Part shown: positions 5,768 to 6,275 of the stretch, piece after piece
Layout of the letters: every line of letters starts with the position of its first letter
How positions within the stretch are numbered: the stretch's first letter is position 1
From: Spirochaetia bacterium
Lineage (GTDB): Bacteria > Spirochaetota > Spirochaetia > Treponematales > Breznakiellaceae
Assembly: GCA_025997755.1 (NCBI GenBank)
Contig: BNVA01000113.1
Coordinates: 1 to 6,275 of the forward strand
Length of the DNA stretch: 6,275 bases
Direction of reading: 5' to 3'
Notes under the pieces: model-generated
The model's database searches: none
Told to the model about the DNA's origin: nothing
What the model saw: the letters and a program-made list of their open reading frames with translations, nothing else
Made by a program: the position numbers and the translations under genes

Positions 5768-6275
5768 TTAAATTCCGGCTTTTTCCTTGATGTAGGCGCG
5801 GGCTTTTAAGGCGTATTCAAACGGATTAGCCTTTGCGGGATCCTGCTCAGCTTCGACAACCCACCAGCCTTCGTACTTAGCTTTTTTTAGCGCTTTGAAA
5901 ACAGGCTCAAAGTCGATAGAGCCGTCGCCCGGCACGGTAAATACTCCAGCCTTAACCGCTTCGAGAAACGACCATTTTTCTTTTTTCGCCTTTGCCCTAA
6001 GCGTTTTTCTCATATCCTTTAGGTGAACATGGCGTATACGCGGCATCCATTTGTCAAGCACCGCAAGATAATCTTCGCCCGAAAAAGAAAGGTGTCCGGT
6101 ATCGAACAGCAAGCCCAACAACTCAGGCTTTGTGTTTTCCATAAGTCTGTCAATTTCCGCAGCCGTCTGAACGCCGGTTCCCATGTGGTGGTGGTAGGTG
6201 AGCTTCATGTCCTTTTTTGCGGCAAGTTTGCCCAGCTTATTCAAGCCGTCGCAGAGCTTTTGCCATTCCTCTCCG
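5768..6275 (-). CDS. iolE: Inosose dehydratase IolE (5' end beyond window)
   Basis: This is the C-terminal 168 residues of a xylose-isomerase-like TIM-barrel protein that closely matches IolE. IolE is the cytoplasmic enzyme that dehydrates 2-keto-myo-inositol (scyllo-inosose) to 3D-trihydroxycyclohexane-1,2-dione in myo-inositol breakdown. Visible landmarks, counted from the first complete codon at 6274, are YHHHMGT (27-33), FDTGHL (57-62), HVHLKD (82-87), SFLEAVKAGVFTVPGDG (102-118) and VVEAEQDPAKAN (139-150). The Asp, His and Glu residues in these blocks are the expected metal and substrate ligands of this fold. The frame stays open to the right edge with EEWQKL, which fits the family, so the true start lies outside; about 130 residues are missing if it has the usual length near 300. 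The TTG at 6244 lies inside a conserved helix and is not a start. It is first of three closely spaced genes. A related sugar-phosphate isomerase/epimerase is the alternative, but the motif run favours IolE. Confidence 0.85.
   Translation of the reverse strand, partial: GEEWQKLCDGLNKLGKLAAKKDMKLTYHHHMGTGVQTAAEIDRLMENTKPELLGLLFDTGHLSFSGEDYLAVLDKWMPRIRHVHLKDMRKTLRAKAKKEKWSFLEAVKAGVFTVPGDGSIDFEPVFKALKKAKYEGWWVVEAEQDPAKANPFEYALKARAYIKEKAGI

Overview
The window holds six protein genes, two of them cut by the window edges, and almost no non-coding DNA. The longest gene-free gap is 31 bases, between the ABC-F and ligase genes. No RNA genes, insertion sequences, CRISPR arrays or origins were seen. The host looks like a low-to-moderate GC bacterium. 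The left 2 kb, above all the gene at 610-1320, is clearly richer in A+T than the right two thirds. The gene mix would fit an anaerobic host-associated lineage such as a Treponema-like spirochaete or a clostridium. That is a weak guess from gene content, since nothing in the window is a phylogenetic marker.

Left part, + strand. The window opens inside an AlgI-type MBOAT membrane O-acyltransferase gene (1-581), whose catalytic core and C-terminus are present. It is followed after 28 bases by a membrane-anchored protein of the DHHW/AlgJ-like SGNH type (610-1320). Such pairs normally acylate an exported glycan. Here the second protein stops just where its defining DHHW motif should begin. It is directly followed by a two-gene module: a PIN-domain (VapC-like) ribonuclease toxin (1330-1836) and a small overlapping protein (1799-1999), probably its antitoxin. 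The simplest reading is that arrival of the module, or a deletion that brought it here, removed the 3' end of the acylation partner.

Right part, - strand. Three genes read right to left with gaps of 27 and 31 bases, so they are probably co-transcribed. They are iolE (inosose dehydratase, 5' end beyond the right edge), an ABC-F ATPase of the translation-factor type (3806-5740), and a long-chain acyl-CoA synthetase (2014-3774). Their promoter must lie outside the window. The ligase converges on the toxin-antitoxin module with only 14 bases between stop codons, and no convincing terminator is visible there.

The features most worth a second look are the junction at about 1290, where the DHHW homology ends and a possible toxin promoter begins; the toxin-first, overlapping layout of the PIN module; and the unexplained grouping of inositol catabolism, ribosome protection and fatty-acid activation genes.
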